A DNA stretch of 64,000 nt, from assembly GCA_963846005.1 (NCBI GenBank), contig CAWJUH010000002.1, positions 434,001 to 498,000 of the forward strand. Direction: 5' to 3'. The notes beneath the pieces were generated by a model. That model worked only from the letters and a program-made list of their open reading frames with translations, was not told the origin of the DNA and did no database searches. Positions 26,755-35,967 of this stretch are shown in pieces (the stretch's first letter is position 1; the number at the start of each line of letters is the position of its first letter). The DNA is from CAVSUR01 sp963846005 (GTDB lineage Bacteria; Actinomycetota; Actinomycetes; Streptosporangiales; Streptosporangiaceae). The position numbers and the translations under genes were made by a program.

Positions 26755-27839
26755 TTAATCACCGTCGAAGTTCACCGAGCTGTAAGCGCGCAGCTTCCAG
26801 AGCTGGTGCTCGCTGTGGATGGTGCGCAGCGTCCCGGACCGGGCCCGCATCGACCAGCGAGTCGGTGGTCGCGCCGCCGGCAGCGGTACCGGACCCCGGC
26901 CAGCAACTCGCCGCCGGTGATGCCGGTCGCGGCGAAGAACGCGTCGTCGGAGGCCACCAGGTCCTCGGTGGACAGGACCCGGTCCAGGTCGTGCCCGGCA
27001 TCCGCGGCCCGCTCCCGCTCGGCGTCGTCGGCCGGCGCCAGCTTGCCCTGGATCACGCCGCCCAGGCACTTGACCGCGCAGGCGGCGATGATGCCCTCGG
27101 GCGTGCCGCCGATGCCGAGCAGCAGGTCGGTGCCGGTGCCCTCGCGGGCCGCCATGATCGCGCCGGCCACGTCCCCGTCGGTGATCAGCTTGATCCGCGC
27201 GCCCGCCTCGCGGACCTGGGCGATCAGCTCGGCGTGCCGCGGCCGGTCCAGGATCATCACGGTGACGTCGTGCGGCGAGACGTGCTTGGCCCGGGCCACC
27301 GCCTCGATGTTCGCGGCCGGCGGCGCCTCGATGTCGACCACCTCGGCCGCCTCCGGGCCGGTCACCAGCTTGGACATGTAGAAGACCGCGGACGGGTCGT
27401 ACATCGAGCCGCGGGCGCTGACCGCGATGACCGCGATCGCGTTCGGCATGCCGCCGGCCGCCAGCCGGGTGCCGTCGATCGGGTCGACGGCCACGTCGCA
27501 CAGCGGCCCGGTGCCGTCGCCGACCTCCTCGCCGTTGAACAGCATCGGGGCGGCGTCCTTCTCGCCCTCGCCGATCACGACCACGCCGTTCATCGAGACC
27601 GTGCTGATCAGCTCGCGCATCGCGGCGACCGCGGCGCCGTCCGCGCCGTTCTTGTCGCCGCGGCCGACCCAGCGCGCGGCGGCCATGGCCGCCGCCTCGG
27701 TGACCCGGGCCAGCTCCATGGCCAGGTTGCGGTCCGGGGCCCGGGGTTCCGGCACGGCCTCTAGGCTGTCGGTCCGCAGGCCGGGCACCCCGGCCGCCGG
27801 GTCACCGCCGGGCGTGGCGAACAATTTGCTCTCCGTCAT
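26755..27839 (-). pseudogene. glpX: Class II fructose-1,6-bisphosphatase GlpX, C-terminus frameshifted
   Basis: About 360 residues when corrected. It hydrolyses fructose-1,6-bisphosphate to fructose-6-phosphate in gluconeogenesis, cytosolic, metal-dependent. Residues 1-315 are continuous with the family: VVVIGEGEKDAAPMLFNGE, metal-binding DPIDGTRLAAGG, ITDGDVAGAI, LLGIGGTPEG and FFAATGITGGELLAGVRY. The expected ends GGATTDSLV and MRARSGTLRTIHSEHQLWKL lie in the two other frames (to stop 26755), so two indels are needed at about 26865-26880 and 26845-26860. All catalytic residues precede the break. Because this is usually the only FBPase in actinobacteria, sequence error is more likely than loss. 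Confidence 0.85.
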
Positions 27840-27944
27840 CGCAGATGCGCCTTTCCGTGTCGGCCGTGATGAGATCCTATGTAGCTGGCAGGCGACGCAG
27901 TGCGCTCAACCCGGGGGCGGCCTGCCGTGACAGGCAAGAAACCC

Positions 27945-28563
27945 ATGACTACCAGTCACCAACCGCCGGCGGCGAGCGCGCCCGGACCGAGGGGCAGCTA
28001 CCCGCCACAGCCTGCTTGCGGCCGCCCGCGAGGTGTTCGCCCGCCACGGCTACGCCCAGGCCAGCGTGTCGGAGATCGTGACGCTGGCTGACGCAAGCGT
28101 CGGCAGCCTCTACCACCATTTCTCCGGCAAGGCCGACCTGTACCTCACGCTGTATGAGCAGCTGCAGCGCGACCACGCCGAGCGGACCCGCAGCGCGGTG
28201 CGGCGGGCCCGCGAGGCCGGGGTCAGCGACCCGATGCAGCTGTTCCTGGCCGGGGCGCGCGGCTACATGGACGTCTGCGCCGAGCAGCGGGAACTGGCCC
28301 GGATGTTCGCCTGCGGCGACGGGCCGCCGGGCTTTGAGCGGTCCTGGCGGGAGCGGGTGACCCAGTGGGTCGTGCGGAATACCGAGTTCTTCGCCCGCAG
28401 CGGCGAGCCGCTGGACGGGGCGGTGGCGATCGTGATGACCGGCGCGATGGTCGTGGCGCTGGCTGAGATGTCGCGCGCTGCCGACACCCAGGCCGCGCTG
28501 CGCATCGCCGACGGCGTGATCGAGGTGCTGTCCCGGCTGCACGGCGGCCAGGCCCGGGGCTAG
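27945..28563 (+). pseudogene. TetR family regulator, N-terminus frameshifted
   Basis: From GTG 28033 a clear TetR body is read: MFARHGYAQASVSEIVTLAD, SVGSLYHHFSGKADLY and a normal ligand domain (178 residues). Helix 1 is encoded just upstream in the same frame (TRHSLLAAAREVFARHG) but that stretch has no start codon before an in-frame stop at 27946. The plausible start ATG 27945 is in another frame, so one indel between 27950 and 28000 is needed. Divergent from glpX. Without correction the protein would lack helix 1. Target unknown. Confidence 0.72.
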
Positions 28564-28829
28564 AACGGCGCGCCGGGCGCGGGCCCGCCGCCGTCCTCGG
28601 CGCGGGCGGCCGCGGCCGTGGCCAGCCGTGCGCGCGCCCCTTCCAGCCACTCCTCGCAGATCGCGGCCAGCCGCTCGCCGCGCTCCCATAGCTCCAGCGA
28701 CTGCTCCAGGGTCAGCCCGCCGGCCTCGAGCCGCTTCACCAGCTCGATGAGCTCGTCCCGGGCCTGCTCGTAGGCGGGCCGCTGCTGCGCGCCCTGCTCC
28801 GACTGCCGCGCGCCCTCCGAAGCCGTCAC
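28560..28829 (-). CDS. xseB: Exodeoxyribonuclease VII small subunit
   Basis: 89 residues. The core YEQARDELIELVKRLEAGGL plus TLEQSLELWERGERLAAICEEW is the XseB three-helix/coiled-coil signature. It binds the C-terminal coiled coil of XseA, several copies per large subunit, to form the single-strand-specific exonuclease used in DNA repair. In relatives it directly follows xseA; here an acyltransferase gene of 2.2 kb lies between them. Its stop overlaps the convergent TetR stop by 4 nt. Confidence 0.93.
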   Translation of the reverse strand: MTASEGARQSEQGAQQRPAYEQARDELIELVKRLEAGGLTLEQSLELWERGERLAAICEEWLEGARARLATAAAARAEDGGGPAPGAPF

Positions 28830-28839
28830 GCTTTTTACC

Positions 28840-31017
28840 CTAGCGGCGGCTGCGCCCGTTGCCTCCCCGGACTGGCCGGGATGAGCGATGCGGCCGGGGC
28901 GAGCCGGGCAGCGCGAGGGCCCGGCCGACGACCGCCCTGACCACGCGCGCGTACAGCGTCCCGCCCGGCGGGCGCGGATGCACCTCGTCGTCCCACAACA
29001 GGCTGGTGCGGTGCGCGATCGCCGCCTGCCAGTTGACCAGCAGGACGTTGCGGAACCGGCGCGCCGCGGCCGCGATCGTCCGGTTGACCTCGCCCTGCCA
29101 GGGCCGGGGCACGTAGGTATTGACCAGCACCAGCCGCCGGGCCGGGCCGATCAGCGCCCGCAACTGGGCGATCTGCGCAGCGCTGATCACGCCGTTGGTG
29201 CCGAGGCCGACTACCACGACCGGCCGCAGCTGCCCGTCGGCCGCGAGCTGGCTGACCACCTCGCCGCCCGCGCTCATCTGCCTGCTGACCTGGGCATCGA
29301 TGTAGATGCCCGGCATGGCGGCCTGCAGCGCGGGGGCCGCGGCCAGCATCACCGAGTCCCCGACGGCCACGACGTCGCGGCCCGATGCCCGGGCCAGCCG
29401 TACCCGGCTGCGCCCCGGTCGCCGCGGTGCGGCGGGGCCGGCGGCGTGACGGCCGCCGCCGGTGCTCCCGGCCGTCGTGGCGGCCGTGCTCCCGGCGGCG
29501 CGCCCGGCCGCCGGGCCGCCGTCCGGCGGCCCCGCCGGGGCCTGGCTGGCCGCGCTGATCCGGGCCCCGGCGCTGATCTGCTGCTCCAGTGTGGGGCCAC
29601 CGGGCGGGTGCACCAGCCCGTAGCCGGCCGTGCACGCGGCCAGGACCAGCACCAGCGGCAGCATCAGCGGCAGCGCCCGGGCGGGGGAGCGGGGCAGGGC
29701 GGCCAGCCGCCGCGCGGTCTCGGCGGGCAGGCCGCCGAGCGACGTCCGCAGCCCGCGCCGCAGCACCGGCTGCTCGATCCACCGCCACGAGCCGGCCGCG
29801 AGCGCGATCGGCATGACCGTCTCCGCGGCCCGGGCCGGGAGCGCGGTGGCGGCCGTCCCGGCGAGCGCGGCGATGATCGCGATGACCGGCCAGTGCCACA
29901 GGTAGATGCCGTAGGACCGCACGCCCAGCCAGCGCAGCGGCCGGTTGCCGAGGACTCCGCCGATCAGGCCAGGGGCCGCGGCGGCCAGCAGCACGCCGCC
30001 CGCCGCCAGGGCCGCGAGCAGCAGCCCGCCCGGGTAGACCGCCGGGTCGCTGCCGGTGAAATGCCAGGCGGCCCAGGCCAGCAGGGCCAGGCTGGCCGCC
30101 CCGGCGATGTCCAGCCGGGCCACCAGCCGGGACGGGGCGCCCGCCACCCAGGCCAGCGGCCAGGCAAAGGCGAGCGCCGCGCCGATCAGCAGCGCGCTGG
30201 CGTGGGTGGCCGTGCCGTAGTACACCAGCGACGGATCGGAGCCCGGCCGGTAGAGGGCGAGCATCAGCAGGGCCGACCCCGCCGCCCCCGCGGCGGCCGC
30301 GCCGGCCCGGGCGCTGCGCCGCCGGACCCGGCGCAACAGCACCACCGCCACCAGCGGCCAGACCAGGTAAAACTGCTCCTCGACCGCCAGCGACCACAGG
30401 TGCTGCAACGCCGGCGGCGGGCCGAAGACCGCGAAGTAGGATCGGTGCGCCAGCGCCTGCCACCAGTTGCTGGTGTAGGTCACCGCGGCGAGCAGGGCGG
30501 GCCGCAGGTTCTTCAGCTGGGTGGGCTCGAACACGGCCACCGCGGCGGTGGTGGTGACGAGCATCACGGTCAGTGCGGGCAGCAGCCGCCGGGCCCGGCG
30601 GGCCCAGAAGTCCGCCACGCCGATCCGGCCCCACCGGTCGAACCTGGCCGCCAGCATGTCGGTAATGAGGTAGCCGCTCAGAACGAAGAACACATCGACG
30701 CCAAGAAACCCCCCAGGCAGCGCGGAGAGGTTCTCATGAAACGCCATGACCGCGAGCACTGCGAGCGCCCGGAGGCCATCCAGGCCCGGCGCGCGCGCAG
30801 GGGCTGCACCCCGATCCGGCGCCGCTTCGCGGGCTCCGGCCCGGACCGCGGCCGGAACGGCTGCAGCGGGCGGGCAGGCGCCCCGGTACCGTTCGCGAAC
30901 GGGCCACGGGGCGTGCGGCAGCGATCTGCGGATCTTGCCTCGCTCGGCCGTTGCTGGCACCACCGGCACGCCTGGCCCTCCCTGAGCTGGCGGATCGCGA
31001 ACGCCCACGGCCGGCAT
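28840..31017 (-). CDS. Acyltransferase-3/SGNH fusion (OatA-like)
   Basis: Up to 725 residues; the start is uncertain because the first about 75 residues are Pro/Arg/Ala-rich. An Acyltransferase_3 membrane domain (about 77-440, LDGLRALAVLAVMAFHE, catalytic His, and FLGVDVFFVLSGYLITDML) with about 10 helices is followed by a linker and an extracytoplasmic SGNH hydrolase-type domain (about 560-700): block I VVAVGDSVML, block III VVVGLGTNG and block V DDEVHP. Such two-domain proteins move acetyl across the membrane and O-acetylate peptidoglycan or surface glycans. It lies between xseB and xseA with only 10 nt to xseB, so it may be transcribed with them. Confidence 0.86.
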   Translation of the reverse strand: MPAVGVRDPPAQGGPGVPVVPATAERGKIRRSLPHAPWPVRERYRGACPPAAAVPAAVRAGAREAAPDRGAAPARAPGLDGLRALAVLAVMAFHENLSALPGGFLGVDVFFVLSGYLITDMLAARFDRWGRIGVADFWARRARRLLPALTVMLVTTTAAVAVFEPTQLKNLRPALLAAVTYTSNWWQALAHRSYFAVFGPPPALQHLWSLAVEEQFYLVWPLVAVVLLRRVRRRSARAGAAAAGAAGSALLMLALYRPGSDPSLVYYGTATHASALLIGAALAFAWPLAWVAGAPSRLVARLDIAGAASLALLAWAAWHFTGSDPAVYPGGLLLAALAAGGVLLAAAAPGLIGGVLGNRPLRWLGVRSYGIYLWHWPVIAIIAALAGTAATALPARAAETVMPIALAAGSWRWIEQPVLRRGLRTSLGGLPAETARRLAALPRSPARALPLMLPLVLVLAACTAGYGLVHPPGGPTLEQQISAGARISAASQAPAGPPDGGPAAGRAAGSTAATTAGSTGGGRHAAGPAAPRRPGRSRVRLARASGRDVVAVGDSVMLAAAPALQAAMPGIYIDAQVSRQMSAGGEVVSQLAADGQLRPVVVVGLGTNGVISAAQIAQLRALIGPARRLVLVNTYVPRPWQGEVNRTIAAAARRFRNVLLVNWQAAIAHRTSLLWDDEVHPRPPGGTLYARVVRAVVGRALALPGSPRPHRSSRPVRGGNGRSRR

Positions 31018-31306
31018 TGGGCGTGATTGACTGACGCCAGCGAGTAGTCAGGCTGGGACGGACTGCCGGACCGGCACGGCGGTGGATCCCCCCGGATCGC
31101 GCTTGATTTCCCCGATGGCGCTGGTCACGAACCTAGTGACGCCGGGCCGGACCCGCCCGCGCCGGACACGCTGGGTGATGAGAAATTACCGGATCGTTAC
31201 CGCCGGTGACTGGGGCGTCGCTCCGCCCTCCGCATCGCCTCAGTGCCAGGGCGCCGGTCCGGCGGGCGTGGGGGGACGCCCGGCCCGATGCGTGGCCCTT
31301 TGGGCG
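31018..31306. other. Intergenic region between xseA and acyltransferase
   Basis: 289 bp without a supportable gene. It contains a short lower-GC patch (GAGAAATTACCGGATCGTTACC around 31180-31202) that could hold a promoter for the acyltransferase, but I cannot assign -35/-10 boxes with confidence. Confidence 0.4.
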
Positions 31307-32539
31307 TTATCGGGCTGCGGGATCGTTGTGCGGCGCGGCCTGGCCGGCGGTTACGGGCAGCTGATCGGCGGCGAACCGCAGCAAGAGCGGATCGCCGGGC
31401 TCGACCTCGGCGGCCGCCCGGACGACCGTCCCGGCCTCGCGCTGCACGATCGCGTAGCCGCGGCGCAGCGTCTGGGCCGGGGACAGCGCGACCAGCCTGG
31501 CCCGGACGTGCGATACCTCGTCCTCCGCCCGGTCCAGCCGCGCCGACACGCAGCGCCGGGCCCGCTCGGCCAGCGCCTGCACCTGTTCCTGCCGCCGGTC
31601 GATCTCCCTGACCGGGCTGGCCAGGACCGGCCGTGAGGTCATCGCGGCCAGCCACGAGGCCTCCCGGTCGATGCGCCCGGTCACGCAGCGGCGGGCCCGC
31701 GAGCGCAGCTGGCCGATGAGCGCGACCTGCTCGGCGACATCGGGCACCACCCGCCGCGCCGCGTCGGTCGGCGTGGACGCGCGTACGTCGGCCACGTGGT
31801 CGAGCAGCGGCACGTCCTGCTCGTGCCCGATGGCGCTGACCACCGGGGTCGAGCAGGCGGCAACCGCCCGGATCAGCGATTCGTCCGAGAATGGCAGCAG
31901 GTCCTCGATGGAGCCGCCGCCCCGGGCGATGATGATCACATCGATGCTCCGGTCGGCGTCTAGCGCCTGCAGCGCGTCGGTCACGTCGGCCGCCGACCGC
32001 GGTCCCTGCACGGCCACCTGCTCGACCCGGAACCGGACCGCGGGCCAGCGCCGGGCCGCGTTCTCTAGCACGTCCCGCTCGGCCGCCGAGTCCCGGCCGC
32101 AGATCAGCCCGACACCGGCCGGCAAGAACGGCAGCGGCCGCTTGCGCTCGCGGGCGAACAGGCCCTCGGCCGCCAGCGAGCGGCGCAGCCGCTCCAGCCG
32201 GGCCAGCAGCTCGCCGATCCCCACCGCGCGGATCTCCATCGCGGCCAGCGAGAAAGAGCCCTTGGCCACGTTGAAGTCCGGCCTGGCCCAGACCACCACG
32301 CGCGCGCCCTCGCCGGGGGCCGGGTCGGTGGCCTCCAGGACCGTGCGCGGGCAGATGACGCGGACCGACACGGCGGCCACCGGGTCGCGCAGCGACAGGA
32401 ACACCGTGCTGCCGCGCTTGCTGAGCTCGGAAATCTGGCCCTCGACCCAGACCCGGCCGAGCCGGCCGATCCACTCGCCGACCAGGCGCAGCACCGTGCG
32501 TACCGGGACCGGCGCCTCGGCGCTCGTCTCCAGCGTCAT
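31307..32539 (-). CDS. xseA: Exodeoxyribonuclease VII large subunit
   Basis: 410 residues from ATG 32539 (MTLETSAEAPVPV); the frame continues upstream to 32593 without family similarity. N-terminal OB-fold nucleic-acid-binding domain (about 18-110, RVWVEGQISELSKRGSTVFLSLRD), then the catalytic exonuclease VII domain with VIIIARGGGSIEDLLPFSDE and STPVVSAIGHEQD, and C-terminal coiled coil that recruits XseB. Degrades single-stranded DNA from both ends in repair. The ALSPAQTLRRGYAIVQ tail is typical. Family length. Confidence 0.94.
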   Translation of the reverse strand: MTLETSAEAPVPVRTVLRLVGEWIGRLGRVWVEGQISELSKRGSTVFLSLRDPVAAVSVRVICPRTVLEATDPAPGEGARVVVWARPDFNVAKGSFSLAAMEIRAVGIGELLARLERLRRSLAAEGLFARERKRPLPFLPAGVGLICGRDSAAERDVLENAARRWPAVRFRVEQVAVQGPRSAADVTDALQALDADRSIDVIIIARGGGSIEDLLPFSDESLIRAVAACSTPVVSAIGHEQDVPLLDHVADVRASTPTDAARRVVPDVAEQVALIGQLRSRARRCVTGRIDREASWLAAMTSRPVLASPVREIDRRQEQVQALAERARRCVSARLDRAEDEVSHVRARLVALSPAQTLRRGYAIVQREAGTVVRAAAEVEPGDPLLLRFAADQLPVTAGQAAPHNDPAAR

Positions 32540-32644
32540 TCGGTCTCCAGCGTCAGGCCGGCGGCGGTGCCAGGCCGCCGGCGGCGGCGTCATGAGGCAG
32601 CGCGCCGGCCGCGCAGCCCGCGGCCGGCTACCGCCACCTGCAGG

Positions 32645-33806
32645 TCAGGATGCGCCGCCGCTGATCTTGGCGATCCGGTTGGCGAACATGGTCAGCACCG
32701 CCTCCCGGCCCGCGTGCGCCCGCTCATAGTCCAGCAGGACCTGCAGCTGGGCGGCGTCGAGATTGCGCAGCCGGGCCCGCAGCGACGGCAGCGACAGGCT
32801 GTCGTAGCCGGGCAGCGGCAGGGTAGCTTCCGGGTCGGCGGGCGGCTCAGGCCCGGCCGCCGCCCCGGCGGTCGCAACCGGCTCGGGCTGCCCGGCCGCG
32901 TACGGCTCGGGCCGCTTGGCCGTGACCGGCTCGGGCTGCTCGGCAGCTGATCGTTCGCCGGCCAGGGCGTCCGGGCCGAGCTGCGGGCCCCAGCCATCGT
33001 CGGAGAACTCCGCGGAGACCGCGTCCTCGCTGGCGGCGTCCGGACTGACCGTGCCTTCGCTGATCGCCTCCTCGCTGACGGCCTCTTCCTGGCTCGCCGG
33101 TGCTGCCTGGCTCGCCGGTGCTGCCTCGCCGGCCGGTGCTGCCTGGCCGGCCGGTGCTGCCTGGCCGGCCGGTGCTGCCTCGCCGACGGGGGCGGCGCCG
33201 ACCATCCCGGCGTCCGCCAGCCCGGCCTCCGTGGGCGCGGCCGCCGCCGCCAGCCCGGCGCTGGCCGCGGGTTCCCTGCTCGCGGAGCCGGCGTACCGGA
33301 TCAGGCTCCGTCTCTGCGCTGGCTGGCGCCGTTGCGGCCGGCGCGGCGGGGCGCCGGGCCGGGATGAGCCGTACATTGCCGGTCTCGCCATGCGGCCGGA
33401 ACTGCCCGCGGGCCGTGTCGGGCGCCGCCGGCGGTCCAGGCGAGCCGGCCGGGCTGCCCGGGGCCGCGGCCTGCGCCCCGTCCAGCTCAGCGCCCGTCCG
33501 CGTGTCGTAGGGGTCGTCTTCCGGATCGTGCAGGCTGCTCCCCGCGTACCGGCGGTCAGCGCCCTGGCTGCCGGGGGGCGGCGTGCCGTACGGTCCGCTG
33601 GGGGCCGGGGTGTCGGCGGTGGCCGGGCTGCCCGGAGCGGCGGATCCAGGCCGCGCCGGCCGGAATTCCGGGCCGGCGTCCGGGTGCCCTTGCGGCTCGC
33701 CGGCGCCCTCGGCGGCCATCAGCACCTTGCCGATGCGGGCGAAGAACGCGCGCACCGCGGCGACTGGTCCTGGCCTCACGTCCCCGCTGACCTCCGGGTC
33801 GCGCAT
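32645..33806 (-). pseudogene. Lipid-droplet-associated-protein-like gene, frameshifted
   Basis: About 387 residues when corrected. From ATG 33806 (GGAGG about 10 nt upstream) one frame gives VAAVRAFFARIGKVLMAAEG and a long Pro/Ala/Gly linker up to ETEPDP. The coding-like sequence then moves to another frame (YAGSASREPAASAGLAAAAA, then APAGQA and EEA repeats) and ends PLPGYDSLSLPSLRARLRNL, LDYERAHAGREAVLTMFANR. That C-terminal motif is the conserved end of actinobacterial proteins annotated as lipid-droplet associated, found between xseA and ispH (Rv1109c position). The break lies at about 33285-33330. The linker is much longer than usual. Confidence 0.68.
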
Positions 33807-34029
33807 GCTCATCGGCCCTCCTCGGCAGTCGCGTGCCCGGCCGCCCGCGCGGCGAAACCTGGCCGGCTGCCGCGCGCCGCACAGTGGTCCGGCCAGGGCG
33901 GCGCCCGGGAATCCCGGCCCGCCGCGCCAGCCGCTCCTAGCCTAGGGGCCGCGGCGGGTTTCGCGCCCGGTGCGGTGCCCACTGCCGCGCCGGCCTGCCG
34001 GATCCGGCCGGCCGGAGACGGCGGTCGCC

Positions 34030-34035
34030 TACGAT
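34030..34035 (+). promoter_or_regulatory. -10 element TACGAT, leaderless ispH promoter
   Basis: TACGAT lies 7 nt before ATG 34043. This spacing places the transcript start at the ATG, which decides 34043 over the in-frame ATG at 34034. Confidence 0.5.
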
Positions 34036-34042
34036 GGGGAGC

Positions 34043-35005
34043 ATGTCCGCGCCTACCCGTCGTGTCCTGCTCGCGAAGCCCCGTGGCTACTGCGCCGGGG
34101 TCGACCGGGCCGTGCAGGCGGTCGAACAGGCCCTCGATCGCTTCGGCGCTCCGGTCTACGTGCGCAAGCAGATCGTGCACAACACCCACGTGGTCGCGGT
34201 CCTGGAGCAGCGCGGGGCGATCTTCGTGGACGAGACCGCGGAGATTCCCGAGGGCTCGGTGGTGGTCTTCTCCGCGCACGGGATCGCGCCTGAGGTCCGC
34301 GAGGAGGCCAGCCGCCGCGGCCTGCGGACGATCGACGCCACCTGCCCGCTGGTGACCAAGGTGCACAAGGAGGCGCGCCGGTTCGCCGCCCAGGATTACG
34401 ACGTGCTGCTCATCGGCCACGAGGGCCACGAGGAGGTCATCGGCACCGCCGGCGAGGCGCCCGACCGGATTCACCTGGTGGACGGCCCCGAAGGCGGCAG
34501 CGCGGTGCAGGTCCGTGACCCGGCCAAGGTCGCCTGGCTGTCGCAGACCACGCTGTCGGTGGACGAGACCCAGCAGACCGTGGCCGCGCTGCGCGAGCGA
34601 TTCCCGCAGCTGCTCGACCCGCCGAGCGACGACATCTGCTACGCGACCCAGAACCGGCAGTCCGCGGTCAAGAAGATCGCCGCGCAGTCCGACGTCGTCA
34701 TCGTGGTCGGCTCGGGCAATTCCTCCAACTCGGTCCGGCTGGTCGAGGTGGCGCTGGACGCCGGCGCGCACGCCGCCTACCTGATCGACGACGCTTCCCA
34801 GCTCAAGGAAGACTGGGTGGAGGGCGCCACGAACATCGGGGTCACCAGCGGCGCCTCGGTGCCGGACTATCTCGTGACCGGCCTGCTCGACCGGCTCCGC
34901 GACCTCGGCTACACCACGGTGGAAGAGATCGAGGCCGTCGAGGAGCGGATGGTCTTCGCCCTGCCGCACGAGTTGCGCCAGGGCCGCCCGCGCCGCAGCG
35001 GCTGA
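34043..35005 (+). CDS. ispH: 4-hydroxy-3-methylbut-2-enyl diphosphate reductase
   Basis: 320 residues. Last step of the MEP isoprenoid pathway: reduces HMBPP to IPP and DMAPP using a [4Fe-4S] cluster. The three cluster cysteines are in PRGYCAGVDRA, DATCPLVTKVH and DICYATQNRQ. Substrate-binding HNTHVV, the catalytic Glu/Thr region LSQTTLSVDETQQ and SGNSSNSVRL are present. Full length for LytB/IspH. Neighbours match the actinobacterial core order (xseA, lipid-droplet protein, ispH, DUF6542-like, ychF). Confidence 0.96.
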   Translation: MSAPTRRVLLAKPRGYCAGVDRAVQAVEQALDRFGAPVYVRKQIVHNTHVVAVLEQRGAIFVDETAEIPEGSVVVFSAHGIAPEVREEASRRGLRTIDATCPLVTKVHKEARRFAAQDYDVLLIGHEGHEEVIGTAGEAPDRIHLVDGPEGGSAVQVRDPAKVAWLSQTTLSVDETQQTVAALRERFPQLLDPPSDDICYATQNRQSAVKKIAAQSDVVIVVGSGNSSNSVRLVEVALDAGAHAAYLIDDASQLKEDWVEGATNIGVTSGASVPDYLVTGLLDRLRDLGYTTVEEIEAVEERMVFALPHELRQGRPRRSG

Positions 35006-35011
35006 CCCGCC

Positions 35012-35866
35012 CTAGCGGGCGGCCTGGCGGGCCGGGTTGCCCGTCAGCTCGGCGCGCAGCTTCCGGACGCACTGGCGCAGGCCTCGCTGCCACGCCACGC
35101 CGATGGCCGCGGCCATACCGAAGAACAGCCACGGCGCGTTCGCCGACAGCATCAGGAAGGTCCCGGCCAGCACTGACTCCGCGGCGGTCATGGCCGTGCC
35201 GCCGGGCGCGGTGACGAGCTGCTCGGCCAGCACCGCCAGCAGGAACAGCGCGGGCGGGATGACCACGACCCGCAGCAGCGCCGTCCGGCGGCAGTACCAG
35301 GCCCCGCCCGCGGCACCGGCCAGGAAGCTGAGCCCGGGCAGCGCCCCGGCGTGCAGCCAGCCCGCGGCCAGGCACCCGGCCAGGAACACCCCGAGCATGG
35401 CCGCGGCCGTGACCCGGGCCCGCAGTTGCGGCCGGCCCGCCCCGGCCGCCCGGTCGAGCCAGTCGCCGAAGCGCAGATCAGGCAGCGGGTTGTCCGCAGC
35501 CGGCCGCCCGGACGGGCCGGCCCCCGGCTGCCAGGACAGGCTGTCCGCTGGTTCGGAGGACGGGCCGGCCGCTGGTTCGGAGGACCGGCCGGCCGCTGGT
35601 TCGGAGGACCGGCCGGCCGCTGGTTCGGAGGACCGGCCGGCCGCTGGTTCGGAGGACCGGCCGGCCGCTGGTTCCCAGGACGGGCCTGCCGCTGGTTCGG
35701 AGGACCGGCTATCCGCTGGTTCGGAGGACCGGCTGTCCGCTGGTTCGGAGGACCGGCCGGCCGCTGGCTCCCAGGACCGGCTGGCCGCTGGTTCGGAGGA
35801 CCGGCCGGCGGCCGGGCCCCGGTACGGGCGGGCCGCTGGGCGCTGCGGCCCTGTCGGCATCGGCAC
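35012..35866 (-). CDS. DUF6542-like membrane protein with octapeptide repeats
   Basis: 284 residues from GTG 35866, fixed by a perfect AGGAGG 7 nt upstream. The N-terminal half (about 15-110) is a run of Ala-Gly-Arg-Ser-Ser-Glu-Pro-Ala repeats; then LPDLRFGDWLD and four hydrophobic helices (about 150-260) with GAAGGAWYCRRTALLRVVVIPP, the pattern I associate with DUF6542 proteins next to ispH. The tail is basic. The repeats are probably cytoplasmic. Function unknown. Convergent with ispH, 6 nt between stops. Confidence 0.75.
   Translation of the reverse strand: MPMPTGPQRPAARPYRGPAAGRSSEPAASRSWEPAAGRSSEPADSRSSEPADSRSSEPAAGPSWEPAAGRSSEPAAGRSSEPAAGRSSEPAAGRSSEPAAGPSSEPADSLSWQPGAGPSGRPAADNPLPDLRFGDWLDRAAGAGRPQLRARVTAAAMLGVFLAGCLAAGWLHAGALPGLSFLAGAAGGAWYCRRTALLRVVVIPPALFLLAVLAEQLVTAPGGTAMTAAESVLAGTFLMLSANAPWLFFGMAAAIGVAWQRGLRQCVRKLRAELTGNPARQAAR
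35535..35815. repeat. 24-bp tandem repeat coding for SSEPA octapeptides
   Basis: About eleven copies of a 24-bp unit (core GCTGGTTCGGAGGACCGG) lie in frame within the DUF6542-like gene. Variation between copies is mostly in the first residues (GRSSEPAA, DSRSSEPA, GPSWEPAA). The unit is a multiple of three, so copy changes keep the frame. Confidence 0.9.
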
Positions 35867-35967
35867 GAGGCTTCCTCCTGTCTTCCGGCACTGGCCGGTC
35901 TCCCGGCGCTGGCCGGTCGTCCGGCGCAGGCTGGTCCCGGCCACCGGCTCGTCTTCCGGGCGCAGCC

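Noticed and set aside
28888..31026. + strand frame antisense to the acyltransferase
   Set aside because: Low-complexity Gly/Arg/Gln/His translation, opposite a gene with both acyltransferase and SGNH motifs.
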